DNA of 58,450 bases from Rhodovulum visakhapatnamense (GTDB taxonomy: Bacteria > Pseudomonadota > Alphaproteobacteria > Rhodobacterales > Rhodobacteraceae). The stretch is from positions 1 to 58,450 of the forward strand of contig NZ_SOEB01000028.1 in the NCBI RefSeq assembly GCF_004365965.1, in the 5' to 3' direction. The translations under genes were made by a program, and so were the position numbers. Each line of letters opens with the position of its first letter. Position 1 is the stretch's first letter. Under the pieces are notes generated by a model that ran no database searches, was not told the origin of the DNA, and worked only from the letters and a program-made list of their open reading frames with translations. Positions 27,878 through 37,100 of this stretch are shown here, piece by piece.

Positions 27878-29065
27878 ATGACCGAGACCGAAATCAAGGC
27901 CGGGCGGGCCCATGGTCCCGCTATGGAGATGCGTGAAGCTCTGGAGGACTTCCTGATCGATTTCAGGGGGTTCCAGTCGGAAGTGAAATCGAGGCTCAAG
28001 CAACAGGAAGAGCGACTGACCATGTTCGACCGGAAATCACAAATCACGGCGGGTCGTCCCGCCCTGTCCCGCGCCGTCGAGATCGAGGTGCCCCACAAGA
28101 AGGCCTTCGGCGCCTATCTGAGGTCCGGCGACGACGATGCGCTGCGCGGGCTCGAATTCGAGGGCAAGGCCATGTCGACGGCTGTCGCCGGCGACGGCGG
28201 CTATCTGATCGACCCCGAGACGGCGAGCACGATCAAGTCGGTGCTGACCGCGACGGCCTCGATCCGGTCGATTGCCCAGGTGGTGACGGTCGAGGCCAGT
28301 TCCTATGACGTGCTGGTCGATCATGCGGATACCGGGTCGGGCTGGTCCAGCGAGACCGGCAGCCAGGTCGAGACCGGGACGCCGCAGATCGAGCGGGTGA
28401 CGATCCCGCTGCACGAGCTGTCGGCGATGCCGAAGGTCAGCCAGCGCCTGCTGGACGACAGTGCCTTCGATATCGAGGGCTGGCTGGCAGGCCGGATTGC
28501 CGACAAGTTCTCGCGGGCCGAGGCCGCGGCCTTCATTCTGGGCGACGGGACCGACAAGCCGCGCGGGTTCCTCAGCCATCCCAAGGTCGCCGAAGCAAGC
28601 TGGAGCTGGGGCAGCCTCGGTTATGTCGCCACCGGCGCCGATGGCGATTTCGACGTGGGCGCGCCGTCGGACGCGATCCTCGATCTGGTCTATTCGCTGG
28701 GCGCGGTCTATCGGGCGAATGGCAGCTTCGTGATGAACTCGAAGACTGCGGGCGCCGTGCGCAAGATGAAGGATGCCGACGGGCGGTTTCTGTGGTCGGA
28801 CGGTCTGGCTGCGGCCGAGCCCGCACGGCTTCTGGGCTATCCGGTGCTGATCGCCGAGGATATGCCCGACATCGCACCGGACGCGGCGGCCATCGCCTTT
28901 GGCGACTTCCAGGCCGGCTATACCGTCGCCGAACGCCCCGATCTGCGGGTGCTGCGCGATCCCTTCTCGGCCAAGCCGCATGTGCTTTTCTACGCCACCA
29001 AGCGCGTGGGCGGCGATGTCAGCGACTTTGCCGCAATCAAGGTGCTGAAGTTCTCGGTCGCCTGA
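27878..29065 (+). CDS. GTA major capsid protein (g5)
   Basis: This 395-residue HK97-fold capsid protein has an N-terminal coiled scaffold-like region (about residues 1-100, with KSRLKQQEERLTMFDRKSQ), which the g4 protease would remove. The mature core begins near SRAVEIEVPHKKAF. Family segments include GGYLIDPETASTIKSVLTAT, MPKVSQRLLDDSAFDIEGWL and RGFLSHPKVAEASW. It is the most abundant particle protein, yet its ribosome-binding site is weak. A strong RNA structure follows the stop. Confidence 0.95.
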   Translation: MTETEIKAGRAHGPAMEMREALEDFLIDFRGFQSEVKSRLKQQEERLTMFDRKSQITAGRPALSRAVEIEVPHKKAFGAYLRSGDDDALRGLEFEGKAMSTAVAGDGGYLIDPETASTIKSVLTATASIRSIAQVVTVEASSYDVLVDHADTGSGWSSETGSQVETGTPQIERVTIPLHELSAMPKVSQRLLDDSAFDIEGWLAGRIADKFSRAEAAAFILGDGTDKPRGFLSHPKVAEASWSWGSLGYVATGADGDFDVGAPSDAILDLVYSLGAVYRANGSFVMNSKTAGAVRKMKDADGRFLWSDGLAAAEPARLLGYPVLIAEDMPDIAPDAAAIAFGDFQAGYTVAERPDLRVLRDPFSAKPHVLFYATKRVGGDVSDFAAIKVLKFSVA

Positions 29066-29119
29066 CACCGGCGGATCTGGCCTGCACCAGCAAACCCGGC
29101 CCCGACAGTGGGCCGGTGA

Positions 29120-29189
29120 GACGCGCGCCGGTCCCCCGGGGCCCGCCCCGGTGCTCCCTCCATCGGAGCGGGACGGGCCGGCGCGCGTC
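29120..29189 (+). promoter_or_regulatory. Large structured element between GTA g5 and g6
   Basis: GACGCGCGCCG (29120-29130) and CGGCGCGCGTC (29179-29189) form a perfect 11-bp stem. The interior holds more pairing, including GCTCC (29153-29157) with GGAGC (29165-29169). It fills the 160-bp gap after the capsid gene and lacks a T-tract. It could stabilise the 3' end of the upstream RNA or reduce read-through, giving more capsid than tail proteins. Confidence 0.55.
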
Positions 29190-29225
29190 AACCTTGCGTC
29201 GAGGGAAAGCGGAGAGACGGAAAAG

Positions 29226-29822
29226 ATGATGCTGATAGAGCAGACGACGGTGCCGGCTGCGGCGCTTCCGCTTGCGCAGTTCAAGGCGCACCTGCGCCTC
29301 GGAACCGGCTTTGCCGATGCCGGGGACCAGGACGCCTATCTGGAGACGCTGCTGCGCGCGGCGCTGGCGGCAATCGAGGCGCGGACCGGCAAAGTGCTGA
29401 TTTCCCGAAGTTTCAGTTATGTGCTTTATGGCTGGCGCCACGGGGGCAGCCAGTCCTTGCCGGTCGCTCCGGTGCGGGCGGTGACCGAGATCCGGATCGT
29501 TGACCGGGGCGGCGTGGCGGTGCCGGTCGCGCCCGAGCGCTATCACCTGCTGGCCGATGCCCATCTGCCGGTGGTGCGCGGCGCGGGCGGTTCGATGCCC
29601 GGGATTCCCTTCGAAGGCAGCGCCGAAATCGACTTCGAAGCGGGCTTCGGTTCCGACTGGGCGGCGGTGCCCGAGGATCTGGGCCATGCCGTGCTGCTGC
29701 TGGCGGCGCATTACTATGAGAACCGGCTGGAGCAGACCGTGGGCGGCGGAGCGATGCCCTTCGGGATCGCGGCCCTGACCGACCGCTGGCGCAGGCTTCG
29801 GATGACACCGGGAGGCGTGTGA
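29226..29822 (+). CDS. GTA head-tail adaptor (g6)
   Basis: This 198-residue protein corresponds to the phage head-tail connector (gp6-like, DUF1320/phiE125-type) that sits below the portal. Typical features are PLAQFKAHLRLG and DAYLETLLRAALAAIEARTG near the start, a central beta part, and a C-terminal LGHAVLLLAAHYYENRLEQT helix. I use the ATG at 29226; the frame is open further upstream only across the structured gap. Confidence 0.87.
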   Translation: MMLIEQTTVPAAALPLAQFKAHLRLGTGFADAGDQDAYLETLLRAALAAIEARTGKVLISRSFSYVLYGWRHGGSQSLPVAPVRAVTEIRIVDRGGVAVPVAPERYHLLADAHLPVVRGAGGSMPGIPFEGSAEIDFEAGFGSDWAAVPEDLGHAVLLLAAHYYENRLEQTVGGGAMPFGIAALTDRWRRLRMTPGGV

Positions 29823-30163
29823 TGGCGAGGTCCCCGATCCTGAACCGGCGCCTTGAGCTGGAAGTGCCGGTGCGGGTCGCCGACGGTGCCGGTGGCTTTT
29901 CCGAGACCTGGGTGGCGCGCGGCACGCTGTGGGCCGAGGTCACGGTGCGCTCGGGCGGCGAACAGTCCGGCGAGGAACTGGCCCTGTCGCGGGTGCTGTA
30001 CCGGATCGTGGTCCGCGGCGCTCCTCCGGGCGCCCCGGAGCGGCCCGTTGCCGGTCAGCGGTTCCGCGAGGGTTTGCGGTCGTTCCGCATCCGCGCAGTG
30101 ACCGAGCACGACACGCGCGGGCAGTATCTGGCCTGCCTCGCCGAAGAGGAGTTGGCGGCATGA
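29822..30163 (+). CDS. GTA head-tail stopper (g7)
   Basis: This 113-residue protein is of the phage head-closure (SPP1 gp16-like) family: NRRLELEVPVRVADGAGGFS, ETWVARGTLWAEV and GLRSFRIRAVTEHDTRGQYL. It would seal the head after packaging and receive the tail. Its ATG shares one base with the g6 stop (TGATG), so translation is coupled. Confidence 0.87.
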   Translation: MARSPILNRRLELEVPVRVADGAGGFSETWVARGTLWAEVTVRSGGEQSGEELALSRVLYRIVVRGAPPGAPERPVAGQRFREGLRSFRIRAVTEHDTRGQYLACLAEEELAA

Positions 30164-30570
30164 GCTATGGCATGGCGGCCGCTTTGCAGGCTGCGATCTT
30201 TCAGCGGATTTCGGGGCATGCCGCCGTTGCCGCGATTGTGGGCGAAGCGGTGTATGACGCCGTGCCCGCGGGTCGCCTTCCGCCGATCTATGTGAGCCTC
30301 GGACCAGAAGAGGTCCGTGATGCGTCCGACAAGGACGCGGGCGGCGCGCTGCATCTCGTGACGATATCGGTCGTCAGCGAGGAGGCGGGATTCGCCCGGG
30401 CGAAAGCCGCCGCCGGGGCCATTTCCGATGCCCTGACCGAGGCACCGCTTGTGCTGGTTCGGGGCAGGGTGGTCGGACTGTGGTTCGACCGTGCCCGCGC
30501 CCGACGTGTCGGCGCGCAGGATCAGCGTCGCATCGACCTGCGGTTCTCCGTCCGGGTCGAGGACGATTGA
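30160..30570 (+). CDS. GTA tail terminator (g8, DUF3168)
   Basis: This 136-residue protein of the DUF3168 tail-completion family (LQAAIFQRISGHAAVAAIVG, YVSLGPEEVRDASDKDAGGA, LHLVTISVVSEEAGFARAKA) caps the tail tube at its head-proximal end. It overlaps the previous gene by 4 bases. Confidence 0.87.
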   Translation: MSYGMAAALQAAIFQRISGHAAVAAIVGEAVYDAVPAGRLPPIYVSLGPEEVRDASDKDAGGALHLVTISVVSEEAGFARAKAAAGAISDALTEAPLVLVRGRVVGLWFDRARARRVGAQDQRRIDLRFSVRVEDD

Positions 30571-30593
30571 ATGACACACCTGGAGTACGCGAA

Positions 30594-31007
30594 ATGACGG
30601 CGCAGAACGGCAAGGATCTTCTCATCAAGGTCGATATCTCGGGCGCGGGAGACTTCTCGACCTTTGCGGGTCTGCGGGCCTCGCGCATCAGCTTCAATGC
30701 CGAGCCTGTGGACGTGACCAGCCTGGAAAGCCAGGGCGGGTGGCGCGAACTTCTGGCGGGCGCGGGCGTCAAGTCGGCCGCCATCACCGGATCGGGCGTC
30801 TTCAAGGATGCGGAAACCGACACGCGCGCGCGACAGGTCTTCTTCGAGGGTCTGATGCCGGTCTTTCAGCTGGTGATCCCGGATTTCGGGATCGTCGAGG
30901 GACGGTTTCAGGTCAGCAGCCTGGAATATGCCGGCAGCCACAATGGCGAAGCCACCTATGAAATGACGCTTGCTTCGGCCGGTGTCCTCAACTTTACGGC
31001 GATCTGA
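30594..31007 (+). CDS. GTA major tail tube protein (g9)
   Basis: This 137-residue phage major tail protein forms the tube rings: MTAQNGKDLLIKVDISGAGD, FAGLRASRISFNAEPVDVTS and VKSAAITGSGVFKDAETDTR match the TP901-1-type family found in GTAs. The ATG is at 30594; the longer open frame begins inside g8. A 23-bp gap precedes it. Confidence 0.92.
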   Translation: MTAQNGKDLLIKVDISGAGDFSTFAGLRASRISFNAEPVDVTSLESQGGWRELLAGAGVKSAAITGSGVFKDAETDTRARQVFFEGLMPVFQLVIPDFGIVEGRFQVSSLEYAGSHNGEATYEMTLASAGVLNFTAI

Positions 31008-31009
31008 GC

Positions 31010-31342
31010 ATGCCAAACCCCCACGCAGGCGAAGTCGCGCTGATGGTCAATGGAGAACGGCAGGTTCTCAAGCTTACGCTTGGTGCCCTGGCCGAGCTGG
31101 AGGCGGCGCTGGGCGCCGACACCCTGCTGACCCTGATCGAGCGCTACGAGGAAGGGCATTTCGCGACGCGCGACGTGATTGCGCTGTTGCTGGCGGGGCT
31201 TCGGGGGGGCGGCTGGAAGGGCACGACTGCCGACCTTGCCGAAGCCGATATCGGCGGCGGTCCGATCGCCGCGGCCCAGGCGGCCGCGCAGCTTCTGGCC
31301 CGGGCCTTCACCTTGCCGGAGGCAAAGCACGATGGGCTTTGA
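31010..31342 (+). CDS. GTA tail assembly chaperone (g10)
   Basis: This 110-residue protein of the GTA-specific chaperone family (EVALMVNGERQVLKLTLGAL then AELEAALG, FATRDVIALLLAGLRGGGW) would coat the tape measure before the tube polymerises. It starts 2 bases after g9 and overlaps g10.1 by 11 bases. Confidence 0.88.
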   Translation: MPNPHAGEVALMVNGERQVLKLTLGALAELEAALGADTLLTLIERYEEGHFATRDVIALLLAGLRGGGWKGTTADLAEADIGGGPIAAAQAAAQLLARAFTLPEAKHDGL

Positions 31343-31526
31343 CTGGGGCGGCCTCATGCGGGCAGGCATTCGCGGTCTCGGTCTGAGGCCGTCCGAGTTC
31401 TGGGATCTCACACCTGCGGAACTGATGCTGATGCTGGGGGCCGAAGGCGGGCCCGCCCCCATGAGCCGTGCGCGGCTGGAGGAACTGGCCCGCGCCTTTC
31501 CGGATAAACTGAGGGACGAAGGATAG
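31332..31526 (+). CDS. GTA tail assembly chaperone, short (g10.1)
   Basis: The 64-residue protein (LGLRPSEFWDLTPAELMLML, then ARLEELARAFPDKL) matches the small second chaperone (phage TAC_10 type) found between g10 and the tape measure gene. In many tailed phages these two come from a frameshift; here they are separate overlapping genes. It ends 3 bases before g11. Confidence 0.87.
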   Translation: MGFDWGGLMRAGIRGLGLRPSEFWDLTPAELMLMLGAEGGPAPMSRARLEELARAFPDKLRDEG

Positions 31527-31529
31527 GCC

Positions 31530-32198
31530 ATGGCCGAGGCTGAGGATATCGAGTCTTTCGAGGCGCAACTGGAGGCGCTGGAGACGACCTTGGGGGGAGC
31601 GAGCGGTACGGCCGCGGCCTTCGAGGTGGAACTTGTGCGGATGCGGGACTCGCTGACGCTGACGAACCGAGAGGTCAGCTCGTTGTCGAATGCCATCGGT
31701 CGCGGCCTGAGGGGGGCCTTCGACGGACTGGTCTTCGACGGAATGAAACTGTCGGATGCATTGAAATCGGTCGCAAACTCGGTTGCGAATGCGACCTATG
31801 CCGCAGCGGTCAAGCCGGTGCAGAACCAGCTGGGCGGTCTGCTTGCCGGCGGTATCGAGGGGCTTCTGGGCGCCGCACTTCCCTTTGCCCGGGGTGCGCC
31901 CTTCTTGCAGGGGCGGGTCATTCCCTTCGCCTCTGGGGGCATCGTCGGCCAGGCGACCTATTTCCCGATGCGGGGGGCGACCGGATTGATGGGCGAGGCG
32001 GGGCCGGAAGCGATCCTGCCGCTGTCGCGCGGGGCGGATGGCCGGCTGGGGGTCCGGTCGGACGGCAGCGGGTCGTCGCGCCCGATCCAGATCGTCATGA
32101 ACATCAGTACGCCTGACGTGCAGGGATTCGCGCGCAGCCAAAGTCAGATCGCGGCCGAAATGAGCCGCCTGCTGTCGCGCGGCCAGCGGAACAGGTGA
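31530..32198 (+). CDS. GTA tape measure protein (g11)
   Basis: This 222-residue protein is short, as expected for the short GTA tail. A coiled N-terminus (ESFEAQLEALETTLGGASGT) is followed by a Gly/Ala-rich part with FARGAPFLQGRVIPFASGGI and TGLMGEAGPEAILPLSRGAD, both hallmarks of small tape measure proteins. It sets tail length and is probably ejected ahead of the DNA. Confidence 0.92.
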   Translation: MAEAEDIESFEAQLEALETTLGGASGTAAAFEVELVRMRDSLTLTNREVSSLSNAIGRGLRGAFDGLVFDGMKLSDALKSVANSVANATYAAAVKPVQNQLGGLLAGGIEGLLGAALPFARGAPFLQGRVIPFASGGIVGQATYFPMRGATGLMGEAGPEAILPLSRGADGRLGVRSDGSGSSRPIQIVMNISTPDVQGFARSQSQIAAEMSRLLSRGQRNR

Positions 32199-32213
32199 AG
32201 GAGGACAGAGCCC

Positions 32214-32846
32214 ATGGCATTTCATGAAGTCCGCTTCCCGGCCAATCTGAGTTTCGGGTCGGTCGGCGGTCCGGAGCGCCGAACAGAGATCGTGACGCTC
32301 GCCAATGGCTATGAGGAGCGCAACTCGCCTTGGGAACATGCCCGGCGGCGCTACGATGCGGGGGTCGCGATGAGTTCGCTCGACGATGTAGAGCAGCTGA
32401 TCGCCTTCTTCGAGGCGCGGCGCGGCCAGCTTTACGGATTCCGTTGGAAGGACTGGTCCGACTACAAGTCCTGCCGCCCGTCGGGCGCGGTCGATCCAGA
32501 AGATCAGGTGATCGGGATCGGGGATGCCAGCACTGTCGAGTTCCAGCTGAGAAAGACCTATGCCTCGGGCAGCCAGTCCTATCTGCGCCCGATCGCCAAG
32601 CCGGTGGCCGGCACGGTGTCTGTCGCAGTCGACGGGCGCCAGCTGTTTGCCCCGGTCGATTTTGCCATCGAGACATCGACGGGGATCGTGACCTTGGCCG
32701 AGCCGCCGGGGATGGGCGCGGTGGTGACCGCGGGCTTCGAGTTCGATGTACCGGTGCGATTCGACACCGACCGGATCCAGACCTCGGTCGAGAGTTTCCG
32801 GGCGGGCGAAGTCCCCTCGGTCCCGGTCGTGGAGCTACGGATCTGA
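32214..32846 (+). CDS. GTA distal tail protein (g12, DUF2460)
   Basis: The 210-residue DUF2460 protein (MAFHEVRFPANLSFGSVGGP, then LYGFRWKDWSDYKSC and VRFDTDRIQTSVESFRAGEV) forms the ring that joins the tube to the baseplate hub. AAGGAGGA precedes the ATG. Its stop shares a base with the g13 start. Confidence 0.92.
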   Translation: MAFHEVRFPANLSFGSVGGPERRTEIVTLANGYEERNSPWEHARRRYDAGVAMSSLDDVEQLIAFFEARRGQLYGFRWKDWSDYKSCRPSGAVDPEDQVIGIGDASTVEFQLRKTYASGSQSYLRPIAKPVAGTVSVAVDGRQLFAPVDFAIETSTGIVTLAEPPGMGAVVTAGFEFDVPVRFDTDRIQTSVESFRAGEVPSVPVVELRI

Positions 32847-33733
32847 TGCCGCTTTCGGCGACATTTCAGGCCCATCTGGAAAGCGGCGCGACGACGCTTG
32901 CCAGGGCCTGGGCGCTGACGCGCCAGGACGGCGTGGTCATGGGCTTTACCGATCACGACCGCGATCTGACCTTCGCGGGCATCACCTTCCGCGCCGATAC
33001 CGGCATGACGGCGCGGGCGTTGAGCCAGACCACGGGCCTTTCGGTCGACAACTCGGCGGCCGTGTCGGCGCTGAGTTCGGAGGCGATCACCGAAGAGGAC
33101 ATTTCGGCCGGACGCTATGACGGTGCGGCGCTGAGGATCTGGATGGTGAACTGGCGCGATGCCGCCCAGCACGCGCTGATCTTCACCGGCACGCTGGGCG
33201 AGATGACCCGGACGGCCGGGGTCTTCGAGGCCGAATTGCGCGGTCTGTCCGAGGCGCTGAACCAGCCGCAAGGTCTGGTCTATCAGGCGCCCTGCGGGGC
33301 GGTTCTGGGCGATGCGGCCTGCCGCTTCGACACCGCTCATCCCGATTTCTCGACGGTCGTTCCTGTGGCAAGCGTGACCGGACGACGCCTGTTCCGGATC
33401 GCCGGACTGTCGGGCTTTGCCCCACGCTGGTTCGAACAGGGGCGGCTCGAGGTGGTGTCGGGGCCGGCGGCGGGGCTGGTGGGCGCCATCAAGGGGGACC
33501 GCGAGGACAGCGGGGGGCGGGTGATCGAGCTTTGGTCCGAGATCCGCGGCACCGTCCTGGCGGGCGACAGTCTGCGGCTGGTCTCGGGCTGCGACCGGCG
33601 GGCAGAGACCTGCCGGGACAAGTTCGACAATTTCCTCAACTTCAGAGGGTTTCCGCATATTCCGGGCGAGGACTGGCTGATGAGCTATCCGACCCGCTCG
33701 GGGCTGAACGACGGGGGAAGTCTGAAATCATGA
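32846..33733 (+). CDS. GTA hub protein (g13, DUF2163)
   Basis: This 295-residue DUF2163/phage_BR0599 protein has four cysteines at C150, C159, C249 and C256 (QAPCGAVLGDAACRFD; GCDRRAETCRDKF), followed by FLNFRGFPHIPGED. These are the ligands expected for the metal or iron-sulfur centre reported in hubs of this type. All four are kept, so the hub should fold. It links the distal tail ring to the megatron. Confidence 0.9.
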   Translation: MPLSATFQAHLESGATTLARAWALTRQDGVVMGFTDHDRDLTFAGITFRADTGMTARALSQTTGLSVDNSAAVSALSSEAITEEDISAGRYDGAALRIWMVNWRDAAQHALIFTGTLGEMTRTAGVFEAELRGLSEALNQPQGLVYQAPCGAVLGDAACRFDTAHPDFSTVVPVASVTGRRLFRIAGLSGFAPRWFEQGRLEVVSGPAAGLVGAIKGDREDSGGRVIELWSEIRGTVLAGDSLRLVSGCDRRAETCRDKFDNFLNFRGFPHIPGEDWLMSYPTRSGLNDGGSLKS

Positions 33734-34173
33734 CCATCATGGGAGAACGCGCCGCCAATGAGGCGCGCCGCTGGATCGGGACACCCTATCGGCATCAGGG
33801 ATCGGTGCGCGGTGCCGGGGCGGATTGCCTCGGGCTTCTGCGCGGTGTCTGGCGGTCGCTTTACGGGCGCGAGCCGGAAGAGGTGCCGCCCTATACGCCG
33901 GACTGGTCCGAGCCTCAGGGCGAAGAGATCCTGTGGCGCGCGGCCGGGCGGCATCTGATCGCCAAACCGCTGGAAGAGGCCGCCGAGGGCGATGTGATCC
34001 TGTTCCGGATGCGCGACGACACCGTTGCCAAGCATCTGGGCGTTCAGGGTCGGGTCGAAGAGGCGCCGAGTTTCATCCACGCCTATTCGGGGCGCGGTGT
34101 GGTCGAAAGCTCGCTTTCCCAGCCCTGGGCGCGGCGGATCGTGGCCCGCTTTGCCTTTCCCGAGGGGATCTGA
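33730..34173 (+). CDS. GTA NlpC/P60 cell-wall peptidase (g14)
   Basis: This 147-residue NlpC/P60 peptidase has catalytic C33 in GSVRGAGADCLGLLRGVW and histidine H102 in DTVAKHLGVQG. It would open the peptidoglycan of the recipient during DNA delivery. ATG 33730 overlaps the g13 stop by 4 bases. Confidence 0.92.
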   Translation: MTIMGERAANEARRWIGTPYRHQGSVRGAGADCLGLLRGVWRSLYGREPEEVPPYTPDWSEPQGEEILWRAAGRHLIAKPLEEAAEGDVILFRMRDDTVAKHLGVQGRVEEAPSFIHAYSGRGVVESSLSQPWARRIVARFAFPEGI

Positions 34174-34176
34174 CCC

Positions 34177-37100
34177 ATGGCAACGATTGTTTTGTCGGCG
34201 GCCGGAGCGGCCGCCGGCTCGGCGCTGGGCGGGTCGGTCCTGGGGCTGTCGAGCGCGGTCATCGGACGGGCCGTGGGCGCCACGCTGGGCCGCGTGATCG
34301 ACCAGCAGCTTCTTGGCAGCGGATCGCAGGCGGTCGAGACCGGAAAGGTCGAGAGGTTCCGCCTGACCGGCGCCAGCGAGGGCGCGGCCGTCGGCCGGCT
34401 ATGGGGGCGGTCGCGGGTGGCGGGGCAGGTGATCTGGGCCTCGCGCTTTCGCGAGACGGTCAGCACGCATGGCGGAGGAAAAGGCGCGCCCAGCAAGCCC
34501 AAGGTCAAGGAATACAGCTATTCGGTCAGTCTGGGGATCGCACTCTGCGAGGGCCAGATCGCCCGGGTCGGCCGGATCTGGGCAGACGGCGCCGAGATCG
34601 AGCCGCAATCCTTGACGCTGCGCGTCTATGACGGGTCCGAAGATCAGTTGCCCGATGCGCTGATCGAGGCGGTCGAGGGGCCGGGGCGGGCTCCGGCCTA
34701 TCGCGGCATCGCCTATGTGGTGATCGAGGACATGGAGCTTGCACGCTTCGGCAACCGCGTGCCGCAACTGTCCTTCGAGGTCGTGCGGCGGGCGGCGGGA
34801 GCGACGGACGATCTGCCCGCGCTGGTGCAGGGCGTGTCGCTGATCCCGGGCACCGGCGAATATGCCCTGGCAACGACGCCGGTTCATTTCTCCTACGGGC
34901 CGGGTCAGGCGGTATCGGCGAACGTCAATTCGCCGAGTGGCAAGACCGACATCGCCACATCGCTCGACATGCTGCAGGGCGAATTGCCGAATGTGCGTTC
35001 GGTCTCTCTGGTGGTCAGCTGGTTCGCCTCGGACCTTCGCGCGCCGGTCGCGCGGCTTCGGCCGAAGGTCGAACAGACAGGCTTCGACGGCAACCCGATG
35101 CCCTGGCGGGTGGCGGGGCTCAGCCGGAGCGCGGCCGAGATCGTGCCCCATGTCGACGGGCGGCCGATCTATGGCGGCACGCCTGCCGATGCCAGCGTGA
35201 TCGAGGCGATCCGGGCGCTGAACGCGCGCGGTCAGGACCCGGTCTTCTATCCGTTCATCCTGATGGACCAGGTGCCGGGCAATGCGCTGATCGACCCCTA
35301 CACCGGCGCGGCGGGTCAGCCGCCCTTGCCCTGGCGCGGCCGCATCACGCTGAATTTCGCGCCCGGCCATCCCTTCACCACGAATGGCACGCGGTTCGCG
35401 GAAGACGAGGTTGCGCTGTTCTTCGGCACGGCTCGGCCGGAGGATTTCACTGCCTCGGGACAGAGCGTTGCCTATGCCGGGACCGATGACTGGAGCTATC
35501 GACGCTTCATCCTGCACTATGCCCATCTTTGCGCGTTGGCGGGGGGCGTGTCGGCCTTCTGCATCGGGTCCGAACTGCGCGGTCTGACGACGATCCGCGG
35601 CGGGTCCGGGCGGTTTCCCGCGGTCGATGCCCTGCGTGCGCTGGCCGAGGATGTGCGTGCCGTCCTCGGGCCCGGCTGCAAGATCGGCTATGCTGCCGAC
35701 TGGAGCGAGTATTTCGGCTATCACCCCGAGACCGCTCCGGGCGACGTGCATTTCCATCTCGACCCGCTCTGGGCGGACCCGGCGATCGACTTCATCGGGA
35801 TCGACAACTACATGCCCCTGTCGGACTGGCGCGACGGCGACGATCATGCCGATGCCGCCTGGGGCGCGATCCACGATCTGGACTATCTGCGCGCGAATAT
35901 CGAGGGTGGAGAAGGGTTCGACTGGTACTATGCCTCGCAGGCTGCCCGCGACGCGCAGATCCGCAGTGCGATCACCGATGGCGCTCATGGCGAGCCCTGG
36001 GTCTGGCGCTACAAGGACATCCGCAACTGGTGGCAGAGCACCCATCACGACCGGATCGACGGGGTCCGCAGTGCGACGCCGACGACCTGGGTTCCGCAGT
36101 CGAAGCCGATCTGGTTCACCGAACTGGGCTGTCCGGCGGTCGACAAGGGAACCAACGCGCCCAACCTGTTCAGCGATGCCAAATCCTCGGAAAGCGCGCT
36201 GCCGCCCTATTCGACCGGCGCCCGCGACGACCTGATCCAGACCCAGTATTTGCGGGCGATGCTGGGCTATTGGGGCGATCCGGCGGCGAACCCGGTTTCG
36301 GCGCTTTACGGCGGGCCGATGGTGGATCTGTCGCGGGCGCATGTCTGGGCCTGGGATGCGCGGCCCTATCCGCAGTTTCCCGGGAACCGGACGCTCTGGT
36401 CGGATGGCGACAATTACGGGCGCGGACACTGGCTGAACGGACGGGCCTCGGCGCAGGCTCTGGATGCGGTGATCCGCGAGATTTGTACCGCCTCGGGGGT
36501 GACCGATCTGGATGTGTCCGATGTCTACGGGCTGGTACGGGGCTATGCGGTTGGCGACCTGGCCGGGGCACGGTCGGCGTTGCAGCCCCTGATGCTGGCT
36601 TTCGGCATCGAGGCCGCCGAGCGCGACGGTCGGATCGTGTTCTTCAACCGCGACGGGCGGGCCGGGGTCGTCCTCGACCCCGCCGATCTGGCCCAGACCG
36701 GAGATCTGGCCGGCGATATCGAACACAGCCGGACCCCGGGGGCCGAGACCGCCGGACGGGTGCGCCTGTCTTTCGTCGAGGCCGATGGTGCCTATGAGAC
36801 CCGGGCGGCCGAGGCGATCTTTCCCGATGAAGCCAGCCGGGCGGTCTCGGTCAGCGAATTGCCGCTGGTGCTGACTGCGGCCGAGGGGCAGGCCGTCGTC
36901 GAACGCTGGCTGTCGGAATCCCGGGTGGCGCGCGACCGGGTGCGGCTGGCCTTGCCGCTGTCGACGCTGTCTGTGGGGGCGGGCGACGTGATGCGGCTGC
37001 CATCCGGCGATTACCGGATTGATCGGGTCGATCTGGCCGATACGCGGCAGATCGAGGCAGTGCGGGTCGAGCGGGGACTTTACCTGCCGCCGCGCTTCGA

